From the NCBI GenBank assembly GCA_023400405.1, contig JAEXFD010000022.1, positions 1 to 60,257 on the forward strand: a stretch of 60,257 nucleotides of DNA, read 5' to 3'. The DNA is from Pseudomonadota bacterium (GTDB taxonomy: Bacteria > Pseudomonadota > Alphaproteobacteria > Sphingomonadales > Sphingomonadaceae). Below are positions 44,925-53,918 of this stretch, piece after piece. The notes beneath the pieces were generated by a model. It made no database searches. It saw only the letters and a program-made list of their open reading frames with translations, and was not told the DNA's origin. A program made the position numbers and the translations under genes. Numbering within the stretch: the stretch's first letter is position 1; each line of letters begins with the position of its first letter.

Positions 44925-46357
44925 CGGCCACCGCCCCGGAACAGCGGCAGGAGCCATCGCGGCATCGGCTACTTCGCCTTATCCATGCGGGCGGGCGGCT
45001 ATCCCAGCTCGGCAAGAACAGTGCCTATTCGATGGTGCAGGCGGCGGTTTCCGTTGGCTCTTCGTTCGTTGTTTACAAGATACTTCTCAATAGCCGCGGG
45101 ATTGAGGCGCTGGGTGTCTGGTCGCTTACCGTCGGCGCAATTGCCTTTGCGCGGCTTGCTGACCTCTCCGGTGGAAACGCCCTGACCCGGCTCATTGCGA
45201 TCGCGGACCAACGGGTCGGCTATAGAGACGCCGAGGCTATCGACACCGTGACCGTGTTCACCGCCGCTCTGTATCTGCTGATCGGGCTCGTCGGCTATTT
45301 GCCGCTCAAAGCGTATCTCTCTTCGGCGATACCGGTGAAATTCGTCCACGACCTGGCATTGCTATTGCCTGTGACGCTGATCTGCCTTGTGCTCTCGTCG
45401 ATCGGTGCGACGCTGGGCAGTGCAATCGATGGCCTGAATCGGGCCGATCTGCGCGCGAAGTCCAATCTCGCCTCTCAGCTGGTGTTCGCCGCAGTATCGC
45501 TTGCACTGATCCCCCGGCTCGGAGTTAACGGCATCGCAATCGCCCAGCTCCTGCAATTCTCGTTGTTCCTGATTATCAACCGGGTGATCCTGATGAGGAA
45601 GGTGCCCGACCTGCGCCTCCTCCCGGTCCATATCAGCGCTGCAGCGTTCAAATCTATGATCGGCTATGGCACTCGCCTGCAGGTGCTCACCGTGGCAGGC
45701 ATCATCTTCGATCCATTGACGAAGGTGATCATCAACCATGTCGCTGGCGTCGCGGCCTTGGCAATCTACGAAATCGCCTATCGCATCGTTAGCCAGGCGC
45801 GACAGCTGATCGTCTCGGCGAGCACCCCGCTAGTGGCGGCGTTCGCTGTGATGGGAGAACGCGATCGAGATCAAGCACCGCCGCTGCTGAAGCGCGCAGG
45901 CAAGCTGATTTTCGTCTCAAACGGTTTGGCCTCTTGCGTCATCATTCTGGGATCTCCTCTCGCCAGCCAGTTCTTCATCAAGACCGTGTCCGACGAGATG
46001 CTCTTCGCGATCGTTGCGCTTGCTTTGGGCTACGTCCTGAATTCACTGACCGTGCCGATTTATCTTTACGCTCAAGGCGTGGGCGTCCTGCGCTGGAATA
46101 TTGGCAGCCAGATGACGCTGGCGATCGTGACGGTCGCCGCATGCTGGACCTCTGCGATCCTGCTCGGCCGGCAGTATGTAGCAACTGGCGTGTTCGTCGG
46201 ATTGGCGACGGGGGCGGGGATCTGCCTGCTGGGCAATGCGAGATATTTCGGATTTCGCCTGCGGACGATCATCGCTGTACGTGCTAGTCTGGCTACGCTC
46301 GCTGCCCTCTTGCTTTCGATCGCGGCCCTGGCGTTTGGGCTGCTCGCCCTCCGATAG
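44921..46357 (+). CDS. wzx: Wzx-type polysaccharide flippase
   Basis: A 478-aa MATE/MOP-superfamily protein with about 12-14 membrane segments that should flip undecaprenyl-linked repeat units across the inner membrane. The first segment (NSAYSMVQAAVSVGSSFVVY) and the mid-protein amphipathic loop (KSMIGYGTRLQVLTVAGIIF) are typical. It overlaps the GT11-like gene upstream and is followed by an FkbM-type methyltransferase gene. It supplies the export step missing from a pure ABC-type locus and marks this as Wzx/Wzy-dependent. Confidence 0.88.
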   Translation: MTATAPEQRQEPSRHRLLRLIHAGGRLSQLGKNSAYSMVQAAVSVGSSFVVYKILLNSRGIEALGVWSLTVGAIAFARLADLSGGNALTRLIAIADQRVGYRDAEAIDTVTVFTAALYLLIGLVGYLPLKAYLSSAIPVKFVHDLALLLPVTLICLVLSSIGATLGSAIDGLNRADLRAKSNLASQLVFAAVSLALIPRLGVNGIAIAQLLQFSLFLIINRVILMRKVPDLRLLPVHISAAAFKSMIGYGTRLQVLTVAGIIFDPLTKVIINHVAGVAALAIYEIAYRIVSQARQLIVSASTPLVAAFAVMGERDRDQAPPLLKRAGKLIFVSNGLASCVIILGSPLASQFFIKTVSDEMLFAIVALALGYVLNSLTVPIYLYAQGVGVLRWNIGSQMTLAIVTVAACWTSAILLGRQYVATGVFVGLATGAGICLLGNARYFGFRLRTIIAVRASLATLAALLLSIAALAFGLLALR

Positions 46358-46360
46358 ACC

Positions 46361-47104
46361 GTGCTCAATGGAGAACAAGCTGTGCGTGAGTTGATCAAGA
46401 AGGCCAGCCTTGCGTTGGGAATGGATGTCCGTTCCGCGCATCATCACTTCGCCCGGCGCGTCGTACGACATCTCAACAAGGTCGACTCGCTAACCCTCCT
46501 CGACGTGGGCGCGAACGTCGGCCAGTTCGGCCTCTCAATGTTCGGGGCAGGCTTTAAAGGGCGTCTGGTGTCGTTTGAGCCCCTCCCCGCTGCGCGCGGC
46601 GAACTCGCCCGGAACGCAGCTCAATTCCCCGGGCGATGGCATGTCGCAGAAGCCGTCGCCCTTTCCGACCAGCACGGTGAGGCATGCTTCAATGTCGCGG
46701 CAAACCTCGCGTCGAGCTCGTTTCTTCAGCAGAGCAGGAACATGATTGCCGCCGCGCCCTTTGCGACGAAGATCCAAGAGATTGTGGTGAAGACCGAACG
46801 GCTGGACGATGTGCTCGACGCGATTGTGCCGGCTGACACTCCGGTCGCGCTCAAGATCGACACGCAGGGCGCAGAAGGCGCAGTGCTTCGTGGGGGGGGC
46901 GCCAGTCTTCCGCGGATGCGCTACGTGGTGCTGGAGCAGTCGATTGCTGGCCTGTATGAAGGGCAGCCCCGCTACTTCGTGCTCGACGAGCTTCTGCGTT
47001 CTGCCGGGTTCAGGCTGATTGACCTCGAGCCGGGTTTTCGCGATCCGGCAACCGGCGAGCTACTCGAGTTCGACGCGGTCTACGGCAACGAGACGGCGGT
47101 ATGA
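46361..47104 (+). CDS. FkbM-family methyltransferase
   Basis: A 247-aa SAM methyltransferase. Motif I is LLDVGANVGQFGLSMF near residue 47, then LVSFEPLPAARGELARN, VKTERLDDVLD and the FkbM-type LKIDTQGAEGAVLRGG, followed by VVLEQSIAGLYEGQ. These commonly O-methylate sugars of surface glycans. The start is a GTG three bases after the flippase stop region; a GTG a few codons further on is possible. Overlaps the next glycosyltransferase start (ATGA). Confidence 0.88.
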   Translation: MLNGEQAVRELIKKASLALGMDVRSAHHHFARRVVRHLNKVDSLTLLDVGANVGQFGLSMFGAGFKGRLVSFEPLPAARGELARNAAQFPGRWHVAEAVALSDQHGEACFNVAANLASSSFLQQSRNMIAAAPFATKIQEIVVKTERLDDVLDAIVPADTPVALKIDTQGAEGAVLRGGGASLPRMRYVVLEQSIAGLYEGQPRYFVLDELLRSAGFRLIDLEPGFRDPATGELLEFDAVYGNETAV

Positions 47105-48117
47105 CCGAGCTCCCGAACTCGGATCTGATCTATGTGACGCACCACGGGGGCCACCGCAGCTCCTACCTGCGAGCCCTCGGTGGCGGGCTGGGGCTTGATC
47201 CCTATGTTCAACGTCCCGGAATTGCGACAGCGCTTGCTCTCATCCGTGCGCGCGCGCTGCTTTTTGCGACGATGGAGGATAGTCTCGCGTTCTTTGCTGC
47301 GGTCGCGTTGGTCCGGGATCTTTTGCGCCGGCCGACCGCCGCAGTGTTTATGAACCCGCGAACCTTCTTCGAGCCGGCAAACGGCAAGACGAAGGCGAAA
47401 TATTGGCTCGCACGGCTGCTAAATGCGCGCCGGCGCATCGCCATGGTCTCGATCCTCCCGCATACCTTGGATTCGCGGCACGCAGAGATATCCCGCGGGT
47501 GGATGTATGACCCGGAGTTCTGGGATCTCGGTGACGTAATTGCCAAGCCTGCGCCACCTGTCCCGCAATCGCTTGCCGAGACCTTAGTGCAAATTGGCCA
47601 CAAGCCATACCTGCTCTTCGCCGGTCGTATCGACGGCACTAAAGGCTTCGACTTTTTTGTCCAAGGGCTGCGCGAAGCTCGCGCGCTCGGCCTCGATTGC
47701 GTCTTTGTCGCAGCAGGCCCTCTCGCTCCTGGCTGCGCCAGACAGGCAGCCCAGTTCGAGGAGCTTGGAGGCGTTCTGATAAATCGCTTTCTGGCCGACG
47801 AGGAATTGTTGGCGCTTCAGCGTTCGGCGCGTTGCCTCTGGGCCTGCTACCGCCCTGACTATAATTCGTCCTCCGGGATCTTCGGGCGAGCGGTCCAGCT
47901 TGGACAGTGCGTGGTCGTCAACCACGGCTCCTATCTCGATCGGCTCGCCTTGCTGCTCGAAGTGTCGGCAGTGCGCTGCCGCTACGGCAATGGCGCGGAA
48001 CTACGAACGATCCTGCGCGACCTCTTCTCGACGCCATCTGCCCCCGCCGGTGATCCCACTGGCAATACGCAGCGCCGCTTGTTCTCGCTTGCTCAGCTTC
48101 GCAACGTCCTTTCTTAG
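47101..48117 (+). CDS. Glycosyltransferase (GT-B, family 4-like)
   Basis: A 338-aa protein. The N-terminal half is divergent; the C-terminal half has the donor-site pattern YLLFAGRIDGTKGFDFFVQG, VFVAAGPLAPG, LINRFLADEELLALQRSARC and CYRPDYNSSSGIFGRAVQLG, the SSG/EA-type loop of GT4-like transferases. Shorter than most GT4 enzymes. It ends the plus-strand block and its stop overlaps the convergent Wzy stop by three bases. Confidence 0.8.
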   Translation: MTELPNSDLIYVTHHGGHRSSYLRALGGGLGLDPYVQRPGIATALALIRARALLFATMEDSLAFFAAVALVRDLLRRPTAAVFMNPRTFFEPANGKTKAKYWLARLLNARRRIAMVSILPHTLDSRHAEISRGWMYDPEFWDLGDVIAKPAPPVPQSLAETLVQIGHKPYLLFAGRIDGTKGFDFFVQGLREARALGLDCVFVAAGPLAPGCARQAAQFEELGGVLINRFLADEELLALQRSARCLWACYRPDYNSSSGIFGRAVQLGQCVVVNHGSYLDRLALLLEVSAVRCRYGNGAELRTILRDLFSTPSAPAGDPTGNTQRRLFSLAQLRNVLS

Positions 48118-49367
48118 GCTTGGGCGAGAGGTTCCGCCGAGAGCGCCACGGGCCTAAGACCGCGCGCGGCAGATAGCGCCAGCGCCGCGCACATCCAGAA
48201 TTCGGGGCTACTGAACATCGATCCCGAGAACTGGGCAGCGGCCGTGTACTGGATAGCAAGCAAAGGCAGGAGCAATTGGCCGGCCCGCAATAGCCGCACA
48301 CAAGCGCCGCCGAGCTTGATCAGCAACCAAACCAAAAGCCCAAGGCCGATGACGCCCGTCGACATCGCTGCGTCCAGGAGCAAATTATGCGAATACCCCC
48401 CCGTCAGCAGCTCGACGTGGGCGCTGCCCAGAATGGGTGACTGGATGAACTCGGAAAACGCCAGACTCTGTAGATCGAGCCGACTGAGCGAACTCTGATC
48501 AGAACCGATTTCGCGCAGACGGTCGAACAGTCCGCCACCGGAATTGCTGCTCCAAAGCGCATAGCCAAAGCCAATCGCGAAGAGGAAGCTCATGGATTTC
48601 CACCGCCTCTTCACCGCCAGCAGTGCGAGTACCGCGACGCCAAGACTTAACAGCGGGCCGCGCGATTCAGCTACAAAAAGACAGTAGAGCGCCGCGGCGA
48701 AGGCCAGAAACAGGAAGGGCTTCGTCCGACTGCCGCCGCGATGCTCAAAAATCATGGCGAGCGATGCGATGATTGTGGATGCACCCATATGACCGACGCT
48801 GATCGGGTTCAGTCGTGCGACGGCCACACGCCCCTGAAATTCCTCGGTCGCGAGCGAAACTGAGCTGACGCCTGCCAGCACCATCGCGGTGAAAAGGCAA
48901 CAGACGAGAAGGCCGACGATGAACATGAATTTGGTGTCTTGATCAGCAGAACGGAAATTACTCAGCACGGCGACACCAAGAAGCGGGACGACGCAGAACC
49001 CGTAGAATTGAGCCGCGTTCCAGCCAAGCTCTGGGAACTGCCCGCTGTAGAAGTCGATCAGCAGGCGGAGCGAATAGACCAGAAGCAGCGCGGCGAGTGT
49101 AAGGTCCAACCGCCCACTTGCGCGCCGCTCCCACAACGACAGCCCGACCATCACGATTGACAGTCCAACCGCCGATGCCCGGTAGGCTACCGCTCCTGCG
49201 CTGCTTTCAGGGGCGAGCAGCGAGCCCAGAACGCCAACGACTGGATAGCCTAGGATCGCCAGAGCGAACTGGATTGTAACGAGCTTGGAATAGAGAGCCC
49301 CGGTCCCACCTTGGCTCGCGGACAAGGGCTCACGGAAGCTCTGGTCGGTCTGGTATACCTGATTCAT
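48114..49367 (-). CDS. O-antigen polymerase/ligase-type membrane protein (Wzy)
   Basis: A 417-aa protein with about 11 membrane segments and a Wzy_C-like region: the periplasmic loop near residues 300-350 contains SSLSRLDLQSLAFSEFIQSP and GGYSHNLLLDAAMSTGVIGL, where SHN replaces the usual HNxxL start. The start MNQVYQTDQSF overlaps the stop of the upstream glycosyltransferase gene (ATGA). Together with the flippase it is the better candidate for the repeat-unit polymerase, leaving the other Wzy_C protein at 25 kb as a possible ligase; this division is inference. Confidence 0.85.
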   Translation of the reverse strand: MNQVYQTDQSFREPLSASQGGTGALYSKLVTIQFALAILGYPVVGVLGSLLAPESSAGAVAYRASAVGLSIVMVGLSLWERRASGRLDLTLAALLLVYSLRLLIDFYSGQFPELGWNAAQFYGFCVVPLLGVAVLSNFRSADQDTKFMFIVGLLVCCLFTAMVLAGVSSVSLATEEFQGRVAVARLNPISVGHMGASTIIASLAMIFEHRGGSRTKPFLFLAFAAALYCLFVAESRGPLLSLGVAVLALLAVKRRWKSMSFLFAIGFGYALWSSNSGGGLFDRLREIGSDQSSLSRLDLQSLAFSEFIQSPILGSAHVELLTGGYSHNLLLDAAMSTGVIGLGLLVWLLIKLGGACVRLLRAGQLLLPLLAIQYTAAAQFSGSMFSSPEFWMCAALALSAARGLRPVALSAEPLAQA

Positions 49368-50353
49368 GGTTTCGGGATCGCCACGGGCCTGCGCTTCGCT
49401 CGGCCATTCGCGAGCAGCGCCGACGCGCGCCGGAGCGACCATTTCATCCGGGCCGCTGCTCGCCGCCACAACGGTGCGCGTTGTCCTAGCAGAAACTTGC
49501 GAGTGCGATCCCAAGCTTGCTCGTCGGCAACGGCGGATTCTGGCCATTCTGCTGGCAAGCGATCGTTCAACTGCACCCGGTCGTAGATATTAAGGCTGCC
49601 GCTGTTCGCGCCACTGCCGTCAATTCCGATGTTGATGACATAGGATTGGGCCGGTGAGAGGCAGAGCCCCCCGTTTTCGAAAATCGTGGCATACCAGAAC
49701 ACAGCCCAGGTCTTCATCGTCCCGTGCATGTTGCGGACGATGTCGAGCCAATAGTCATAGCCGCCGCCCACGTTGAAGCGTTCGATTTGCGGCTTGGTCC
49801 ACCGCCCTACATACCGTTCGGGATCGTTGCTGTACTTCTCCCAGCGATCGCGCCAAGTTGCCCAACCCCAGCATTCCATGATGGTTGTGAAAAACGGCAT
49901 GTCCTCTGTGCTCGGCGCGATCGGATAGGTCCAGCCGTTTATATGCCACACCGCGGGATCGCCGGCATAGCGATCTAATGCGCGATTCATAAAATCGAGG
50001 AAGCACGGGCTGGTGACTAGGTCATCCTCTATCACAATGGCCCGGCCGTAGCGCTCGGTGAGGAAGCTCACCCCTTCAATGATATTTTGCGCCAACCCAT
50101 AATTTTCCGTCCGTTCAATGATCGTAACGCTCTTGAAGAGCATCTCTTGGCGGATCAGCCGGCGCACTTCCTCGACTGCGCGCCGCTCGCGTTCGCTGCG
50201 AGGCGCATCGGAAAAGATGAAAAGGTCGCTCTGATCGGCGAGCGCGTTGTCCGCCAGCGCTCTTAGCGTCTTCGCGGTGTGATCGGCCCGGGCGTAAACG
50301 AAAAGCGCAATCGGCGCGGGTTGGACGATGCGAAAGCTTGTACTCTTGTCCAT
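49364..50353 (-). CDS. Glycosyltransferase (GT-A, GT2/GT13-like)
   Basis: A 329-aa GT-A enzyme beginning APIALFVYARADHTAKTLRA. The metal-binding motif is AIVIEDDLVTSPCFLDFMN (EDD near residue 114) and the acceptor region has MECWGWATWRDRWEKY. This layout is typical of a group annotated as glycosyltransferase or sugar transferase in O-antigen clusters. The C-terminus is basic. It is the first gene of a minus-strand pair with wzy and the last glycan gene before the integrase region. Confidence 0.85.
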   Translation of the reverse strand: MDKSTSFRIVQPAPIALFVYARADHTAKTLRALADNALADQSDLFIFSDAPRSERERRAVEEVRRLIRQEMLFKSVTIIERTENYGLAQNIIEGVSFLTERYGRAIVIEDDLVTSPCFLDFMNRALDRYAGDPAVWHINGWTYPIAPSTEDMPFFTTIMECWGWATWRDRWEKYSNDPERYVGRWTKPQIERFNVGGGYDYWLDIVRNMHGTMKTWAVFWYATIFENGGLCLSPAQSYVINIGIDGSGANSGSLNIYDRVQLNDRLPAEWPESAVADEQAWDRTRKFLLGQRAPLWRRAAARMKWSLRRASALLANGRAKRRPVAIPKP

Positions 50354-50608
50354 CTTCTAACCAATCGCCTTCAAACGGGACGAAGCCGAGAAACAATACC
50401 AAAGCCGGCACGCCGCTCTCGCGACGCGCCATCCGATGAAGGTCAAGGCGCACCCAGCTCCGAACGCGGGGTGCCGCGGCGTTGCCGCGCTGAACTACCG
50501 CGGCAGGACTAAGGTCCCTTGCGTTGGAGGTCAACGACGCGCGCCGGCCGGCGCGGAAAAGCCGGTTGAGACACGGCGTCGAGTCGAGACGTTTGCTTTG
50601 CGCCACAT

Positions 50609-50916
50609 CTGTTGAAAAACTCCGTCTCGGAGTCGGTGTGACGGTCTGATTCAGTCATTGTTGGCGAACGGAGATGGGCCGATGATGGGTGAGCGGACGG
50701 TAACGCAGGAAGCGCTGTCCTACAGCTTCAACCTGGAGCGGGCACTTGCCGGCAGATCACCTGCTGCGCTCGATCGATCGGTTCGTGGGCCTGTCGGATA
50801 TCCGCGAGCATTTACGGCCCTTCTACAGCGAGACGGGGCGCCCATCGATCGATCCGGAGTTGATGATCCGGATGCTGATCATCGGCTATTGCATGGGCAT
50901 TCACGCCGAGGGTTGA
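50609..50916 (+). pseudogene. IS1182-type transposase remnant
   Basis: CTGTTGAAAAACTCCG at 50609 resembles an IS1182-type terminal repeat. At 50682 a frame starts MMGERTVTQEALSYSFNLER and then breaks; the sequence continues in another frame as DHLLRSIDRFVGLSDIREHL, PFYSETGRPSIDPELMI and IIGYCMGIHAEG before a stop. This is the conserved N-terminal part of IS1182/IS5-like transposases; the catalytic core and right end are missing. The following 245 bp up to the integrase holds only an unsupported open frame. Confidence 0.75.
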
Positions 50917-51161
50917 CGTGGCAGCCGACGGTCTTTCCGATAATAGCAGGTTCTGGCAGAAGCTGTCGTTGAAAGCGCGACCGGTGAACGACGCATCTTG
51001 GTCGCAATCGGCCGCTCCCGTAGACGAGGATCAACGACAGCGTTGGCTTAGACCTCTCCGAAAGCTGGCAGACAGACGGAAGGCACTCAATCTAAGCCAT
51101 TATTTCGCGCGGGAATTTATCCACGCCGCCTTAGCTACTGGCGCGCTCTTGAAAACCGCAC

Positions 51162-52322
51162 TCATAGGGCAAGCGTCGCCAACGCCTCCGCTGCCGCATG
51201 ACGACTGAGGTGGCCGTAGTGCCGTTCGATCATCTCGGCGCTCGTATCGCTGATCTGCGCGACCGCGAGCAATGGCAATCCACCGTTCACGAGGTCGGTG
51301 ATTGTACTATGACGGAGCGTGTAGGCGGTCGTGCCAGTCGGCAACTTCGCGGCGACGACCGCTTCCGCGATCGGCCTCTTCCGTGTTTCCTTGTCCCAAG
51401 GCTTCCCGTTGGCCCGCACTAATAGTGGAACGCGGGGCAGCTTGCCCTTAGCCTGCGCTGCGAAAAATTTGGACGCCTCGGCCGGTACCAGAATTCGGCG
51501 AGGCTTACCGCTTTTGTCTTTGCCGATAGTCAGTTCCGATGTCCGCTTGTCGAAATCCCCGGCGTTCAGGCTAGCGACGGCCCCTGGTCGCAACGGGAGA
51601 AGACAGAGAGCACGCACAAAGGGTTCGGCTTCCGCGTCGATGTTCTCGAGAAGCGCTCGCCGCTGGTCGCGGTCCAGGTAGAGCGTCCGTTGCCGGTCAG
51701 CGTTTCGGATGGCCTTCAATGCTTCCTGCCATGCCGCTTCGGTATCGGGCGCGCCTGGTGCGAGCACCGTGTTCAGTGCCGCGCGAAGCATCGCCATATC
51801 CCGATTGATCGAAGAGGGTGCGCGGTCGCGAGTGACCTGCGGACCTTTCTTGCGCCTCGTTACAAGCGCCGGCTTTTCTACCAGGCGCTTGCGCCACGTC
51901 TGCAAATGATGCCGACGAAGCTTGGCTAGCTTCACTTTGGCGAACGGATCGGAATAGACGTGGCGCTTGAAACGGCCTGCTGCGTCGGGATGCGTCTCCG
52001 CATATCGGCGGCACGCTTCCTCTACGATTTCAACCTTTTCCTCGATCTGGCCTCCCGACTCCACTAACGCGGAGAAAGCTTCCGCCCCTCGTTTCGCTTC
52101 AGCAAACCGGTCGCGACCCGGGAGCCTGCCAAAGTCGCCAAGCGCCTTGAGGCGATAGCAACGTTGATCCTCGTCATAGGCGCGAGCGATCGACGTTCCC
52201 GCCCCTTCCCGTGCGGAGGGTCGATAGCCGAGGAAGCATCCAGGCCGAATGCGCTGCCAGTACGGCTCACGCTGATTGCGGAGCGCGTCCCGCTCCTTCA
52301 CTTTGCTTAGGTCCAACCCCAT
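51162..52322 (-). CDS. Tyrosine recombinase/integrase of the island
   Basis: A 386-aa integrase predicted to catalyse insertion into tRNA-Arg(CCG). Residues 1-90 would be the arm-binding domain, 95-190 the core-binding SAM-like helices (KVKLAKLRRHHLQTWRKRLV) and the rest catalytic: Arg in LCLLPLRPGAVASL, Lys in TIGKDKSGKPRR, box II as AYTLRHSTITDL (Tyr in place of the first His, as in some phage integrases) and the nucleophile Tyr in ERHYGHLS. It reads away from the right att repeat, and its upstream region contains the arm-type motifs, so it may regulate itself. Confidence 0.94.
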   Translation of the reverse strand: MGLDLSKVKERDALRNQREPYWQRIRPGCFLGYRPSAREGAGTSIARAYDEDQRCYRLKALGDFGRLPGRDRFAEAKRGAEAFSALVESGGQIEEKVEIVEEACRRYAETHPDAAGRFKRHVYSDPFAKVKLAKLRRHHLQTWRKRLVEKPALVTRRKKGPQVTRDRAPSSINRDMAMLRAALNTVLAPGAPDTEAAWQEALKAIRNADRQRTLYLDRDQRRALLENIDAEAEPFVRALCLLPLRPGAVASLNAGDFDKRTSELTIGKDKSGKPRRILVPAEASKFFAAQAKGKLPRVPLLVRANGKPWDKETRKRPIAEAVVAAKLPTGTTAYTLRHSTITDLVNGGLPLLAVAQISDTSAEMIERHYGHLSRHAAAEALATLAL

Positions 52323-52341
52323 GCAGACCTCCCGCTTATTC

Positions 52342-52369
52342 CGTACGGAAAATGTACGGAAAACATAGT
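52342..52369 (+). repeat. Right integrase arm-type sites / int promoter region
   Basis: GTACGGAAA occurs at 52343 and 52354, 11 bp apart, followed by ACATAGTC, matching the left-end pair. The first unit sits inside a 12-bp palindrome TTCCGTACGGAA (52339-52350) only 17 bp before the integrase start, so binding here could also control int expression. Confidence 0.7.
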
Positions 52370-52457
52370 CAGAAATAGCTAGATGACCTGAGGTATAAAA
52401 TCCACATTGTTGAATGTATTAGCATTTTCAGGAAGGTTCAAAAGCACCCATTTCTGC

Positions 52458-52506
52458 GCCCTCCGAAGGCAGAGGCCACAGGTTCGAATCCTGTCGGGTG
52501 CGCCAT
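52458..52506 (+). repeat. attR: right 49-bp core repeat
   Basis: Identical to the 3' half of tRNA-Arg(CCG) from the anticodon arm through CCA. No tRNA 5' half precedes it, so it is not a functional gene. Beyond it the composition and gene content return to core chromosome. Confidence 0.95.
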
Positions 52507-52532
52507 TTGCCGGCGGGCGGAATGGGCGTTCT

Positions 52533-53918
52533 TTACCAGGCCCAGAGGTTCGCCGTCCGCAGCTCGGCGACGAAGTTCTTCATCCACCACATCACGTCCT
52601 GCCGCTCGATGTTGTTCATCATCGCGCGCCAGCGGCGGATGCGCTCTTCGCGCGGCATCGCGAGCGCCGCGGCGATCGCGTCGGCGACGTCCTCGGCGCT
52701 GTAGGGATTGACGAGCAGCGCCCGCTTGAGTTGCTCGGCCGCGCCGGCGAAGCGCGAGAGGATCAGCACGCCGGGGTCCTCGGGATCCTGCGCGGCGACA
52801 TATTCCTTGGCGACAAGGTTCATCCCGTCGCGCAGCGGGGTCACCAGCCCGATCCGGGCGGCGCGGTACATCGCGGCGAGTTCGTCGCGGGGATAGCCCT
52901 GGTTGACGTAGCGGATGGGCACCCATTCGGCGCTGGCGAAGGCGCCGTTGATCCGGCCCGACAGCGCCTCGAGGCCGGCGCGGATCTCCTGATAGCTGCC
53001 GACATCGACGCGCGAGGGCGGCGCGATCTGGAGCAGGAAGACCTTGCCCTGCTGCTCGGGATGCGTGGAGAGGAAGCGTTCATAGCCGAGGAAGCGTTCG
53101 GCCAGACCCTTCGAATAATCGAGCCGATCGACGCCGATCAGCATCACGCGCTCGTTGGCGCTTTCGCGCATCGCCTCGTAGATCGTCCGCGCCTCGGGCG
53201 TCGTCGCGAGATCGCGAAAGGCAGCGGCGTCGATACCGATCGGGCAGACGATCGCCCGCACCCGCCGCCCGGCGACATGGAAGGCGCCGAACGCATCGAC
53301 TTCGAGCTCGAGCTCGCCGCGGACATAATCGAGGAAGGCCTCGAGCGAATCCTCGGTCTGGAAGCCGATCACGTCATAGGCGAACAGCGACTTCACGAGC
53401 TGGAGATGGCTCGGCAGCGTGAGCAGCAGCCGGCGCGGCGGCCAGGGAATGTGGAGGAAGAAGCCCATCCGATTGGCGCAGCCGAGACGCCGCAGGCCGA
53501 GGCCGAGCGGGATCAGGTGGTAATCATGGACCCAGACCAGGTCGTCGGGCTCGACCAGCGGGCGCAGCGTGTCGGCGAAGCGCCCGTTCACCCGGGCATA
53601 GCCGCCGGCGAAGCTGCGCTCATATTCGGCGAGGTCGATCCGATAGTGGAACAGCGGCCACAGCGTGCGGTTGGCGTAGCCGTTATAATATTCCTCGGTA
53701 TCCTGCGGCTCGAGGTCGATCGTCGCAGTGGTGACGCCCTGGTTGCACTGCCAGTCGATCTCGCCGCTGAACTGCTCGGTTTCGTTGCCCGACCAGCCGA
53801 ACCAGATCCCCTCGGTCTCGCGCAGCGCCGCAGCGAGTGCGACGGCGAGGCCGCCCTGATTGGCGCTGCCCCCGCGCGGCGGCGAGACGCGGTTGGAGAC
53901 GACGATCAGCCGGCTCAT
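52533..53918 (-). CDS. otsA: Trehalose-6-phosphate synthase
   Basis: A GT20 enzyme joining UDP- or GDP-glucose with glucose-6-phosphate. The 461-aa protein has the glycine-rich start SNRVSPPRGGSANQGGLAVA, VWVHDYHLIPLG, the phosphate/donor site GVDRLDYSKGLAERF and the C-terminal PLRDGMNLVAKEYVAAQ. Its start overlaps the GH15 stop (ATGA). It is the third gene of an otsB-GH15-otsA operon, whose end lies immediately outside the island. Confidence 0.96.
   Translation of the reverse strand: MSRLIVVSNRVSPPRGGSANQGGLAVALAAALRETEGIWFGWSGNETEQFSGEIDWQCNQGVTTATIDLEPQDTEEYYNGYANRTLWPLFHYRIDLAEYERSFAGGYARVNGRFADTLRPLVEPDDLVWVHDYHLIPLGLGLRRLGCANRMGFFLHIPWPPRRLLLTLPSHLQLVKSLFAYDVIGFQTEDSLEAFLDYVRGELELEVDAFGAFHVAGRRVRAIVCPIGIDAAAFRDLATTPEARTIYEAMRESANERVMLIGVDRLDYSKGLAERFLGYERFLSTHPEQQGKVFLLQIAPPSRVDVGSYQEIRAGLEALSGRINGAFASAEWVPIRYVNQGYPRDELAAMYRAARIGLVTPLRDGMNLVAKEYVAAQDPEDPGVLILSRFAGAAEQLKRALLVNPYSAEDVADAIAAALAMPREERIRRWRAMMNNIERQDVMWWMKNFVAELRTANLWAW

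Noticed and set aside
50918..51208. 96-codon plus-strand frame between the IS remnant and the integrase
   Set aside because: Starts with GTG without a ribosome site, has no known domain and runs into the 3' end of the integrase gene on the other strand.
52445..52475. GCACCC before attR, which could be read as a surviving tRNA 5' acceptor strand
   Set aside because: Only eight bases separate it from the shared core and there is no D arm; a chance match is more likely than a shrunken tRNA.
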